From contig CAZLYK010000085.1 of the NCBI GenBank assembly GCA_964563495.1, positions 1-21,355 on the forward strand: a stretch of 21,355 bases of DNA, written 5' to 3'. Below the pieces are notes generated by a model. The model saw nothing but the letters and a program-made list of their open reading frames with translations. It did not search any database and had not been told where the DNA came from. The translations under genes were made by a program, and so were the position numbers. The stretch is from CAZLYK01 sp964563495. GTDB taxonomy: Bacteria; Acidobacteriota; Blastocatellia; RBC074. Position 1 is the stretch's first letter, and each line of letters opens with the position of its first letter. Below are positions 1 through 8,500 of this stretch, piece after piece.

Positions 1-28
1 TGTGCGACCGCGAGGACGCGGTCGCACA
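1..28. repeat. Perfect 12-bp inverted repeat (REP-like hairpin)
   Basis: The arms TGTGCGACCGCG (1-12) and CGCGGTCGCACA (17-28) are exact reverse complements around the loop AGGA. No T-run follows on the plus strand, and the minus side leaves the window. It could be a dispersed palindrome or part of a terminator for the gene that ends at 117 on the minus strand. Confidence 0.7.
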
Positions 29-43
29 AACGTGAAAATCGCT

Positions 44-119
44 ATAAACAGGATATTTTTATGCTTTGTCTGTGATCCTGTTTAATCCGGCAGAAATCCT
101 GTCTATCCCGTCTATTTTA
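44..119. repeat. Degenerate copy of the CAGGATTAA palindromic repeat
   Basis: The stretch carries GATCCTGTTTAATCC, then AAATCCTGTCTATCC and GTCTATTTT, with a left remnant AAACAGGAT at 46-54. It matches the right half of the better preserved copies near 12164 and 18881. It ends at the stop codon of the beta-barrel gene (117-119). Confidence 0.6.
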
Positions 120-761
120 AAATCTGATCACGACGCCGCCGGTGACGAAGAGGTTGTGCTGGCCGTCTTCAAGCAGCGTCACATTGAAATTCGGGCTCCC
201 GCTGTAATAATCGCGAGCTTCTCCGCGCAGGCTGAGAAATGGGAGGACGCGGACCTCGACCCCGCCCCCGTAATTGACCACGAAGCGGTTGACCCCCGTA
301 TCGCCGGTATTCTGATTGCCGTTTAAGAGCAGTTCGTTCGAATTGAACCGCGCATAGCCGGCGCCGCCGACCAGGTAAAATGAGAGGAAAAAGTTAGGGA
401 TGATCTTGACTTTGACGCCCGGGGTCAGGAAGAAGGCCGAATAGCTCTTCGGCAAGAGCAGGTTGGACGAACGCACGTTGGCCTTCGGGTGCCCGGCAAA
501 AACTATTTCGAAGTGTAGCGAGGCCAGATCTTCTCCGGCGATGCGCCTGGCATAGTTGACCTGATAGCTCACATCGTTGGCGATTCGCGCAAAGTTGAGG
601 GCGGGCAGATCAAACCTCTGATCGGATACATTCATGACGCCGATCGACACCCCCAACTCATTCTTCTGGGCAAGGGCTGGGGTCGAGAGAGCAAAGAGCG
701 CGATCAGAACCGCAAAAATCCCGAAACCGGTGAGCTTTTGCAGGGCATTTTTGTTCCTCAT
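117..761 (-). CDS. Exported outer-membrane beta-barrel-like protein
   Basis: This 214-residue protein has an N-terminal signal peptide: basic start MRNKN, a hydrophobic core, then a TPALAQ-type cleavage region near residue 32. The mature part alternates polar and hydrophobic residues in beta-strand style, with Gly and aromatic residues (LSFYLVGGAGYARF, FVVNYGGGVEVRVLPFLSLRGEARDYY). It ends in FVTGGVVIRF, a terminal strand ending in Phe as in outer-membrane barrels assembled by the BAM complex. The size suits a small 8-stranded barrel of the OmpA/OmpW type. I chose the ATG at 761 because an AAGGAGTT Shine-Dalgarno precedes it. The upstream in-frame GTG at 782 has no such site and would add MEEKGVK before the signal peptide. 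The gene begins 45 bp after the glycosyltransferase stop, so the two are probably co-transcribed. The specific function is unknown. Confidence 0.8.
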   Translation of the reverse strand: MRNKNALQKLTGFGIFAVLIALFALSTPALAQKNELGVSIGVMNVSDQRFDLPALNFARIANDVSYQVNYARRIAGEDLASLHFEIVFAGHPKANVRSSNLLLPKSYSAFFLTPGVKVKIIPNFFLSFYLVGGAGYARFNSNELLLNGNQNTGDTGVNRFVVNYGGGVEVRVLPFLSLRGEARDYYSGSPNFNVTLLEDGQHNLFVTGGVVIRF

Positions 762-806
762 TTTAACTCCTTTCTCTTCCACAAAGGATCCTCAGATATC
801 TCGATC

Positions 807-2516
807 TCATCTTATACTCTCAGACTCGCCGCTCGTCACGCGCAACAAGACCCAATCACATTTCGGAGAGCATTTGAGACTGCCTTTCTGTTCCCCGAGT
901 TTTACGGCTGAGAGGCTCTCCAGAATCGCGACTCCATCACTCCACTCCCTGCGTGAGAGGACCAGGATGCTTTGACTGCCGCCCTTTTCGATCAGCGATC
1001 GGATCGCTTCCGGCCTCGCCACCGTCACCAATTCAGCACGTTCGTCACGCAAAGGCAGAGCGGTCGCGTAAAAATTCACCCCGTGATCCTGATTGACGTA
1101 AAAGACCAGTCTCTCATTCGGGCGCGCCTGCCGGCCGGCTTGCAGCGCCAGGTCCCGCAGCGATTCACGCTGCGCCAGCGCCGGGAAGACCTGGTGTGAG
1201 GCAGTCATGATCACCAGCCCAACACCGAAGGGTAGAAAAACGGTCGCCGCCCGCCCGCTCAGCACCAGCCACAACCCGAGGTGAACGATCGAGACGATGA
1301 TCCCCATCGTCGCAACAGTGAATGAGCTGAACAGATCCAAACCCAGTTCGCGCCCCCCACGGAGGCCGAAAAAGACCGCCACGACAAAGATCACGAGCGA
1401 TGTGCCGGCGACCAGAAGGTGCTTATCCCTCGACTCCCCCTCCGTCCACCATCGCTCCAACTCTCCGCCGACCAGCAGTGCTACGGCTGGAAAGACCGGT
1501 AAGATGTAACCCGGCAGCTTCGATCCGGAAAATGAAAAAAAGACGACCGGGGTCAGAACCCAGAGCCACAAAAAAAGATTGAGCCGGTCGTCAGCCCAGT
1601 CGCGCTTCGTCCAATATCGCCTGACCGAATTGCGGGCGCTCGACGCCAGATAGAATATCCACGGAAAGCTCCCCGCCAGGGCGACCAAGAAGAAGAAGTA
1701 AAATGGCTGCGGATGGCGATATTTATTGCTCAAATAGCGTTGAAAATGATGCTCGATAAAAAATTGGCTGACGAAGTCGCGGCCGTGCCACGCGATCATC
1801 GGCCCATACCAGATCGAGGCGGTGGCGAGGAAGATCAGTCCCCCCACCATCAACAGTTTCGGCTGAAGCACCGCCTTCAACCGGCCGGTCAAAACCAGAT
1901 AGAGCCCAATCATCGCCAGCGGCAAAACGACGCCGACCAGCCCCTTCGCCAGGACTGCGGCCCCCAGCCCAAAATTGAAGATCGCCCAGTGAAGGTTCCG
2001 CCATCTTCCGGCTTCGTCCCTCTCCCACAAAAAGAAGCTGAGCAACGCCAGCGCCAGCGCGACCGAGAGCGGCAGATCAAAGGTCGCCCCGCGCGCAAAA
2101 CCCGGCCAGAGACCGCACGTCGCCAGCGCCATCGCACTCAGAAACCCGAAGCGCGTCGAGCCTAGACGGACCCCGAAAAGATAGAGCATCAAGACGCATA
2201 GTGTCGCCAGCACCGCGATTCCGAATCGCGCTCCAAATTCCGAGACGCCGAAAATCCGATAGCCGGCGGCCGAGAGCCAGTAAGCCAGTGCAGGTTTTTC
2301 GAACCAGTTGATTCCGGCGAGCCGCGGCGTAATCCAATCGCCGGTCAGATACATTTCACGTGCCACCTCGGCATAACGCGGCTCATCGGGCCCGATCAGG
2401 GGCAACCACCCCAGCCCATAAAAAAACATGACTGCACACAATCCGATCAGAGCCGTGAGATGGCCGGCCTCCACCCGCCCTCTTCTGTTCAACAAAGAAT
2501 GATCGCTGATCTGCAC
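807..2516 (-). CDS. ArnT/PMT-family membrane glycosyltransferase
   Basis: This 569-residue protein has about 11-12 hydrophobic segments. It belongs to the GT-C superfamily of dolichyl-phosphate-mannose/undecaprenyl-phosphate-sugar transferases, with ArnT (L-Ara4N transferase to lipid A) as the nearest named relative. The first-loop motif IGPDEPRYAEVAREM (residues 41-55) carries the conserved acidic pair D44/E45, followed by WITPRLAGINWFEKPALAYW, which is typical of the family. The C-terminal part after residue about 450 is soluble and probably periplasmic. The enzyme would move a sugar from a polyprenyl phosphate carrier onto lipid A or another envelope acceptor; the substrate cannot be read from sequence. 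The start is a GTG at 2516; the next in-frame ATG lies inside the first membrane helix. It is divergent from the Gfo/Idh gene at 2656 and lies upstream of the beta-barrel gene in the same direction. Confidence 0.85.
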   Translation of the reverse strand: MQISDHSLLNRRGRVEAGHLTALIGLCAVMFFYGLGWLPLIGPDEPRYAEVAREMYLTGDWITPRLAGINWFEKPALAYWLSAAGYRIFGVSEFGARFGIAVLATLCVLMLYLFGVRLGSTRFGFLSAMALATCGLWPGFARGATFDLPLSVALALALLSFFLWERDEAGRWRNLHWAIFNFGLGAAVLAKGLVGVVLPLAMIGLYLVLTGRLKAVLQPKLLMVGGLIFLATASIWYGPMIAWHGRDFVSQFFIEHHFQRYLSNKYRHPQPFYFFFLVALAGSFPWIFYLASSARNSVRRYWTKRDWADDRLNLFLWLWVLTPVVFFSFSGSKLPGYILPVFPAVALLVGGELERWWTEGESRDKHLLVAGTSLVIFVVAVFFGLRGGRELGLDLFSSFTVATMGIIVSIVHLGLWLVLSGRAATVFLPFGVGLVIMTASHQVFPALAQRESLRDLALQAGRQARPNERLVFYVNQDHGVNFYATALPLRDERAELVTVARPEAIRSLIEKGGSQSILVLSRREWSDGVAILESLSAVKLGEQKGSLKCSPKCDWVLLRVTSGESESIR

Positions 2517-2520
2517 TAGA

Positions 2521-2565
2521 TTCTGGTTCCATCCTGCAAAAATCTTGTTTATCCTGTCTATTCAT
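2521..2565. repeat. Degenerate CAGGATTAA-family repeat in divergent promoter region
   Basis: The segment contains TTCCATCCTGCAAAAATC and TTGTTTATCCTGTCTATTC, matching the right half of the repeat seen at 12164-12251 and 18881-18992. It is followed by GCAATTGCTCGGG at 2576, a word found again at 17109 and partly at 3915. The 139-bp gap between the divergent genes must hold both promoters. I could not pick out convincing -35/-10 boxes. Confidence 0.5.
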
Positions 2566-2655
2566 GAATTCGCCGGCAATTGCTCGGGCGTTGGATAAAA
2601 ATTCCGAGTCACAGACTAACACCCGGATCGACAAACTTGAATAGGCGGGGACAAG

Positions 2656-3618
2656 ATGAAGACCGCAGTCATCGGCGTCGGACACCTGGGGCGCGAACAC
2701 GCCCGGATTTACGCTTCGCTCAAGGGAGTCGAGCTGGTTGCCGTGTGTGACACCAGCGAAGCGCACGGCAGGGCCATCGCCGAAAAGTACGGCGCCGGAT
2801 TTAGCGCCGACTATCGTTCGGTTCTCGGCGAGGTCGAAGCGGTCAGCGTCGCCACTCCCACCATCAACCATCACCAGATCACCTGCGACTGTCTCGACGC
2901 CGGCGTCCACGTGCTGGTCGAAAAGCCGATCGCGCAAACAGTCGCCGAAGCCGACCAGATGATCGAACTGGCTGAAAGAAAAGGCCTGATTTTACAGGTC
3001 GGCCACATCGAACGTTTCAACCCTGCTTTCCGGGAATTGCAAAAACAGGTCAGCCGGCCGCGATTCTTTGAAGCCCACCGGATGGGGATCTTCACTCCGC
3101 GATCGCTCGACATCGATGTCGTCATGGACTTGATGGTCCACGAGCTCGACATCGTCTCGAGCCTGGTCCGGAGCGAGGTCGCCAAACTCGAAGCGGTCGG
3201 CATCCCGATCCTCACCCCGAAGATAGATCTGGCCAATGCCCGGCTGGAGTTCGCCAATGGCTGCGTCGCCAACATCACGGCGAGCCGCGTCTCGGGCGAG
3301 CGCCTGCGAAAGCTGCGTGTCTTCCAGCCGAACGAATACTTTTCGCTCGATTACGCCGAGCAGCAGGTCGTAACCTGTCGCCTCACGCCGCCGACAAACC
3401 CCGGCGCGCTCCCGGAGATCGTCGCGGGTAACCTGGAGATCGCCAAACGGGAGCCGCTGCTGGCCGAGATCGAAGCCTTTGTCTCATCCGTCCAGACCCG
3501 CACCACCCCGGTCGTCACCGGGGTCGAAGGCCGTCACGCCCTCAGTCTGGCGATCCAGGTTCTCGATCGGATCAAAGAGCACTCCCAACGCGCCGGCATC
3601 AACCTCAACTTCGATTGA
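2656..3618 (+). CDS. Gfo/Idh/MocA-family NAD(P)-dependent oxidoreductase
   Basis: This 320-residue protein has an N-terminal Rossmann fold with a nucleotide-binding GVGHLG loop (residues 7-12), the family EKP motif (E89-K90-P91) and GHIERFNPAF at 116-125. The latter is typical of the subgroup that includes UDP-sugar 3-dehydrogenases (GnnA/WlbA type). The C-terminal half is the alpha/beta substrate domain. Such enzymes oxidise a sugar hydroxyl with NAD(P)+ in the cytoplasm, often in lipid A or nucleotide-sugar pathways. The neighbouring ArnT-like transferase and the distant heptose genes fit an envelope role, but no aminotransferase partner (GnnB-like) is adjacent. The start ATG at 2656 is preceded by GGGGACAAG. 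The exact substrate is unknown. No signal peptide is present. Confidence 0.85.
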   Translation: MKTAVIGVGHLGREHARIYASLKGVELVAVCDTSEAHGRAIAEKYGAGFSADYRSVLGEVEAVSVATPTINHHQITCDCLDAGVHVLVEKPIAQTVAEADQMIELAERKGLILQVGHIERFNPAFRELQKQVSRPRFFEAHRMGIFTPRSLDIDVVMDLMVHELDIVSSLVRSEVAKLEAVGIPILTPKIDLANARLEFANGCVANITASRVSGERLRKLRVFQPNEYFSLDYAEQQVVTCRLTPPTNPGALPEIVAGNLEIAKREPLLAEIEAFVSSVQTRTTPVVTGVEGRHALSLAIQVLDRIKEHSQRAGINLNFD

Positions 3619-3914
3619 ATCTGGTTGAGACCGAAATTCAAATTGACAGTTCCCACCAACAGAAGTAGATTTCGCTTTACCAATCTTTCGATCTACTGAG
3701 ACTCGCTTGGAGTTTGGACCGGGGGTCATGTCCCAATCCTCGTCAAGCAGTATTGCAGGATCTTACGTCGCCCCTTCAGCCAATCGGCGAAAACAGCCAA
3801 TTTTGTTAAAGACGCTAGACGCTGGAGGCCGGATGCCAGGGCCTCTTTCCCGGCATCCAGCATCTTTTTCCCAGGAGTCGTTCATGTCGACTGGCTCAAC
3901 GCCCTGAAACGATG
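3619..3914. other. Intergenic region, no convincing gene
   Basis: This is most of the 350-bp gap between the Gfo/Idh gene and the C11 protease gene. A 66-codon open frame at 3707-3907 lacks a ribosome binding site and any recognisable domain, so I do not call it. The gap holds a hairpin with a short T-run (3831-3869) and ends at a second hairpin at 3915-3952. The promoter for the protease operon should lie here, but I see no clear boxes. Confidence 0.5.
3831..3869 (+). terminator. Possible terminator after Gfo/Idh gene
   Basis: GGATGCC (3831-3837) pairs with GGCATCC (3852-3858), extended by an inner GGG/CCC. A TTTTT run follows after AGCATC. The T-run is offset by several bases from the stem, so it is weak. 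The alternative is a dispersed GGATGCC palindrome. Confidence 0.3.
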
Positions 3915-3952
3915 GCAATTGCTTCCGAGCGCAAGCGCTCGGGGGTAATTGC
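3915..3952 (+). promoter_or_regulatory. 18-bp hairpin immediately upstream of the C11 protease ribosome site
   Basis: The arms 3915-3932 and 3935-3952 pair over 18 positions, with three of them G-U wobbles in RNA. The core CCGAGCGC/GCGCTCGG is perfect. The arm ends one base before the GAGGAG Shine-Dalgarno (3954-3959) of the protease gene. It could affect translation or mRNA stability. It could also be one more copy of the GCAATTGCTCGGG repeat also seen near 2576 and 17109. Confidence 0.5.
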
Positions 3953-3968
3953 TGAGGAGACACAGAAC

Positions 3969-5546
3969 ATGATTACGAACAACCCCGCCATTCCCTGGAA
4001 GATAATGATCTATATGTCGGCCGATAATAACCTGAGCGAGGAGTGCATCTACGCGCTCAAGGAGATCGCCCGCCTGCGACTGCCTGATCATATCAGGGTC
4101 ATCGCCCAGGTCGATACCAAGGCCGGAGTCGGACTCAAAAGGTTTAACTTCACCCACCAGGCGCCGATAACGATTGCATCGAATGGAGAGCCGGGCTACG
4201 GCCTGGACTACAATTCCTTCGTTCGCTTTAGCAGCGAGACCGACGGGTTTCTCAAATCTTTCGAGAGCCATCATCCGAACCTGGGCCCGAAGGGTAAAAA
4301 CCCGGCTTCCAGTCGTAAGTTACGACAGCTCTGTCCGCACTTTGACCTGGAGGATGAAAACTCGGCCGATCGCAAGGTGATCAAAAAGTTCATCGAAGAA
4401 GCCTTGAATTCCGGCAAAATTCCCGGACAGGCGGAGAAGACACTGCTGGTCCTCTCGGGACACGGGAGCGGGATCAACGGCGACTTCCTGCAGGATAACC
4501 AGGCCCACACCTCGCTGAGCATCAATGATATTAAGGATATCCTCAAGGATTTACCCCCGATCGATATTCTGGGGATGGACGCCTGCCTCATGAGCATGAT
4601 CGAGGTCTGCTTTGAGCTCAAGGGCCTCGTCAGATATCTGGTTGGCGCTGAAGGGTTTGAGCTCGAAGGCGGATGGCCCTTCCACAGTATCCTCGAAGCG
4701 ATCTACCAAAATCCGGGGATCAAAGAGCGCGATTTCGCAATTTCGATCGTCGATCGCTATATCCGGTATTATCAGGATTACGTCAACTCGGGTGTCTCGG
4801 TGGACCAGGCGGCCTGCGACCTCGATCCCCTAAAGATCGACCGTTTGATCAGAGCCATGAAGAGGCTGGCCGGTGTGCTGATCAAAGGATTGAAAGACGA
4901 ATCGATCAGGGACGCGATTATCGTCTCTCACTGGCGGGCCCAGACATACAAATTCGATATCTACACCGATCTCTGGGATTTTTGCGACCAGCTCGCCGCC
5001 TCACCGGCGATCAAAGAGAAGGCCGCTCGCGCCGGGAATGCCGGGGCGACGCCGGAAGAGAGGCTGGCCAAAAATATCCTCAGTAGTTGCGAATCGGTGA
5101 AAAAGGCTGTCTCGGGCGGCGTGGTGATCAAATCCGCCTACTCAGGCCCGGCCGTCCAATTTTCACACGGTCTGTCGATCTACTTTCCCTGGAATTGCGA
5201 GACCTACGCCGAAAAGTATGAGGAGACCAGCTTCGCCACCGAGACCGGCTGGGCGACCTTTATCAAGGCTTATCTCTTTCATACCAGAAGGCCCCCGCGT
5301 AACGACTCAGGGCTGCCGGCGGGCCAGGTTCAAGGACCGCTCTCGTCTCAGTATTTCATTCCGGAAGAGTTGGATTTGCAATCCGGCAACAGGTTCGGAT
5401 CACACAACAAATTCGGGTCACACAATAAATTCGGATCGCATAACAAGTTCCTCGAGAACACCATCAGCTCCGTCAAAAACATGCCGGTCTTGTTTTTCGA
5501 GAACGAGAAAAAACCCTACCGGCGACGACCGAAACCGAGGAAATAG
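3969..5546 (+). CDS. C11 clostripain-family cysteine peptidase with C-terminal GSHNKF repeats
   Basis: This 525-residue protein belongs to peptidase family C11 (clan CD, caspase fold). The N-terminus WKIMIYMSADNNLSE is the classic first strand of the family. The catalytic dyad is H165 in LVLSGHGSG and C206 in GMDACLMSM. Family members (clostripain, PmC11) cleave after Arg or Lys and are often activated by self-cleavage. No signal peptide is visible, so it is probably cytoplasmic. The start at 3969 is chosen because GAGGAG lies 9 bases upstream; the in-frame ATG at 3912 would translate the hairpin. Near the C-terminus, residues 476-493 are three tandem GSHNKF-type hexapeptides (phase FGSHNK), then a basic tail RRRPKPRK. 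The stop is 6 bases before the TPR-CHAT start, so the pair is clearly an operon. Its physiological substrate is unknown. Confidence 0.88.
   Translation: MITNNPAIPWKIMIYMSADNNLSEECIYALKEIARLRLPDHIRVIAQVDTKAGVGLKRFNFTHQAPITIASNGEPGYGLDYNSFVRFSSETDGFLKSFESHHPNLGPKGKNPASSRKLRQLCPHFDLEDENSADRKVIKKFIEEALNSGKIPGQAEKTLLVLSGHGSGINGDFLQDNQAHTSLSINDIKDILKDLPPIDILGMDACLMSMIEVCFELKGLVRYLVGAEGFELEGGWPFHSILEAIYQNPGIKERDFAISIVDRYIRYYQDYVNSGVSVDQAACDLDPLKIDRLIRAMKRLAGVLIKGLKDESIRDAIIVSHWRAQTYKFDIYTDLWDFCDQLAASPAIKEKAARAGNAGATPEERLAKNILSSCESVKKAVSGGVVIKSAYSGPAVQFSHGLSIYFPWNCETYAEKYEETSFATETGWATFIKAYLFHTRRPPRNDSGLPAGQVQGPLSSQYFIPEELDLQSGNRFGSHNKFGSHNKFGSHNKFLENTISSVKNMPVLFFENEKKPYRRRPKPRK
5394..5447 (+). repeat. 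Three in-frame 18-bp repeats encoding FGSHNK
   Basis: The units 5394-5411, 5412-5429 and 5430-5447 encode the same hexapeptide, flanked by Arg before and Phe-Leu after. Every nucleotide difference between units is at a third codon position and is synonymous. Confidence 0.95.
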
Positions 5547-5552
5547 ACAGTA

Positions 5553-8500
5553 ATGGCTCAGTTATTGGTGGCAAACAGACGGGGGGACTGGGCGACACCA
5601 TCTCTCCTCTTGGCAGTTCTTCTCTCGGCCGCCGCCTGCGGTTCGCCTTTGCGCGGCGGGCAGATAACGCCGCTCACCACCGGCAGCAAATTCCAAAAAC
5701 AGATCTCATCGAATGACCGGCACGTTTATCAAGTTTCACTCGCCGCCCGGCAATTCGCCCGGCTGGAGATCGACCATCAAGGGACGGATCTGATCGTAGC
5801 AACTTTCGATCCCGGCGACCATGAGATCGTCCGGCAATCGCATCGACGACCGGGGATCAAACCCCTATCGCTGATCACCGCCGGTCCCGGCGCGTACCGG
5901 ATAGAGATCTCGTCGCCGGAAAAGAGTGTCTCCGCTGGAAGCTACGCGATCATGGCCGTAGAGATCAGGTCGTCTACGCCGCGTGATCAGCAGATCGTCG
6001 CGGCCGAGCGCGAGATGGCTGCGGCTGAGTCGCTCAAAATCGAGGGGAGCGAAGACTCACTCAGAAAGGCAATCGTTAAATATCAGGAAGCAAGGAGGAC
6101 ATGGAAATCTTGCGGAGAGCTGAAAGGGGAGATCGACGCCCTGACCGCCATGGGCGAGATCAGTTTTCTGCTCTCTGAATTCGCCCAAGCCAGGGGATAC
6201 TATCTGGAGGCCCGCGACAAAAACCAGCAGATCGACGACCCCGTCCGCGAGGTGGAGGTTCTCAATCGCCTGAGCGAGTGTGAGATCTCTTCGTGCCGGT
6301 CCGATGAGAGTCTGAAATATGCCGAGAATGCACTGGAGCTGAGCGGCAAGCACGGTTATCGACGCGGCCAGGCGCACGCCTCAAACAACCTTGGCGAGTA
6401 TTACTATTGGATGGGCAAGACGCAGACAGCCCTGAGCCATTATCGCCGGGCGCTCGACCTCTGGATCGAATTGGGTGATCGTCGCGGGGAGGCGCAGTCA
6501 CGCAACAACATCGGTTTTATCAGCTCGGATCTGGGCGAGACGGGGGAAGCATTCGCGGCCTATCATGAGGCGCTCTCGATCTGGGAATCTCTCGGCGAGG
6601 AGCGCGAACAGGCAATCACGATCTGTTCACTCGGGCGTCTTCACTCACGGATCGGTGAAAGCCAGGAAGCGCTCAATCTCATGACTCGCGCCGCAAAACT
6701 GATCGAGCCGACCGGTGACAAGCTCTGGCAGGCAGCGACCTTTACCGGTCTCGCCTTCGTCTACGACAAAACCGGCGAGAAGCAACTGGCAATCAACTAC
6801 TACGAGCAGGCGCTCACGCTCTTCAAAAAGATCAACTCGTGCTCCGGCATGTCGATCACGCTTGAAGACCTGGGCACTACCCACTTCAGCAGAGGAGAGA
6901 TTGAAGAGGCGCTCGATCATTATCATGAAGCGCTGGCGATCGCCAGAAAGGAAGACGACCGGCGAACCCAGGCCTACCTGCGGAGAGACATCGGTCTGGT
7001 CTACCACGAGGTCGGGCGCAGGACCGAGGCGCTCAAGTCCTATCAGCAGTCCCTCTCTTTCTACCGTCAAGAAAAAGACGGTTTCGGCGAGGCTTTTACC
7101 CTCAACCTGATCGGCCGGATCTATCACGACCAGGGTCGACCGGCGAAAGCCCTTGACTGCTTCGAGCGAGCCCTCTCGATCGATCAAAACTCACGCAACA
7201 CAAGCGGCGAGTCTCTAACTCTATACAACCTCGCCCGCACCAAATATCGGCTGGGCAGGCTCGATCAAGCCAGGTCGGATCTCGAAGCCTCGATCGGGCT
7301 GGTTGAAGATCTTCGCAACCAGATCAAGGCCCATGACCTGCGTGCGTCTTATCTGGGTTCGGTTCACGATCGCTACGATCTCTATATCGATCTGCTCATG
7401 CGGATGGACCGGAAAACTCCGGGAAAGGGGCTCGATGCCGCGGCACTGCAAGCCAGCGAACAATCGCGCGCCCGCAGCACACTTGAGCTGTTGAGTGAGG
7501 CTCAGGCGGATGTTCGGCAAGGAGACAACCCGGCGCTCATCGAAAAATCGCGCTCGCTGCGACAGAGGATCAATCTCAAGGAAGATTATAAATTGGGATT
7601 GATCCGGCAGGGCGGCTCTACGGATGAGATCTCCGGGATCGCCGGGGAGATCGAGATTCTGATTGGGGAGCTCCGCCAGGTCGAAGCGGAGATCAAGCAG
7701 AAGAGCCCCCGCTACGCAGCCCTCACCCAACCGCAGCCTTTGGATCTCAAGGGGATTCAAAGGCTGCTCGATGACGACACTCTGCTGCTCGAATATAAAC
7801 TCGCTCAGGACGGCAGTTACCTTTGGGTCGTCAGCTCACAAAAATTTACGGTTCACTCACTGCCCGAGAGCACTCAGATTGAGAAGGCCGCGCTATCCGT
7901 CTACCGTTCGATTTCGAGGACCCACACCGGCAACGGCAAATCGGAAAACGATCATGATCGTGAGTATTGGCGACACGCCTCGGAGTTGAGCCGAATGATC
8001 GCCAGGCCCCTGCTCGAGCACACGGGCTACAAGCGCCTGATCATCGTCCCGGACGGAATTCTGCAGTACATCCCCTTCCAGGCGCTGCCGCAACCTGCCC
8101 ACGTCAAGCCGGAGGTCGCTAAAAAAGATGATTGGCGCCCATTGGTATTGGATTACGAGATCGTCAACCTGCCTTCGGCTTCGACGCTCGCGATTTTACG
8201 GCGCGACGCGGCGCAGCGCACGGCTCCATCCAAAATTATCGCCGCCCTGGCCGACCCGGTCTTCGAGCAGACCGATTGGAGATTGGAGAAGATCAAAAGC
8301 CCGGCCGAAAACACGACCATCCGGTCCACTCTGTCCAACAGAACGGCCGGCTCAGGCGGACCGGTCATCCTCGCTGATCTACTGAGCACGCGCAACCAGA
8401 GACGGCCTTCGAAGCCTCTCCCATCCAAACAGACGGCGAAGAGATTAGACCTTTACCGCCTCCGCTGGACAATTGACGAAGCCAAAGCGATCGAGGCGGT

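Noticed and set aside
3707..3907. 66-codon frame upstream of the C11 protease
   Set aside because: It lacks a ribosome site and any motif, and it translates the hairpin region.
5394..5447. CRISPR-like repeats
   Set aside because: The 18-bp units are directly tandem without spacers, in frame inside a gene. No CRISPR array or cas gene is present, so a type III-E reading of the TPR-CHAT protein is not supported.
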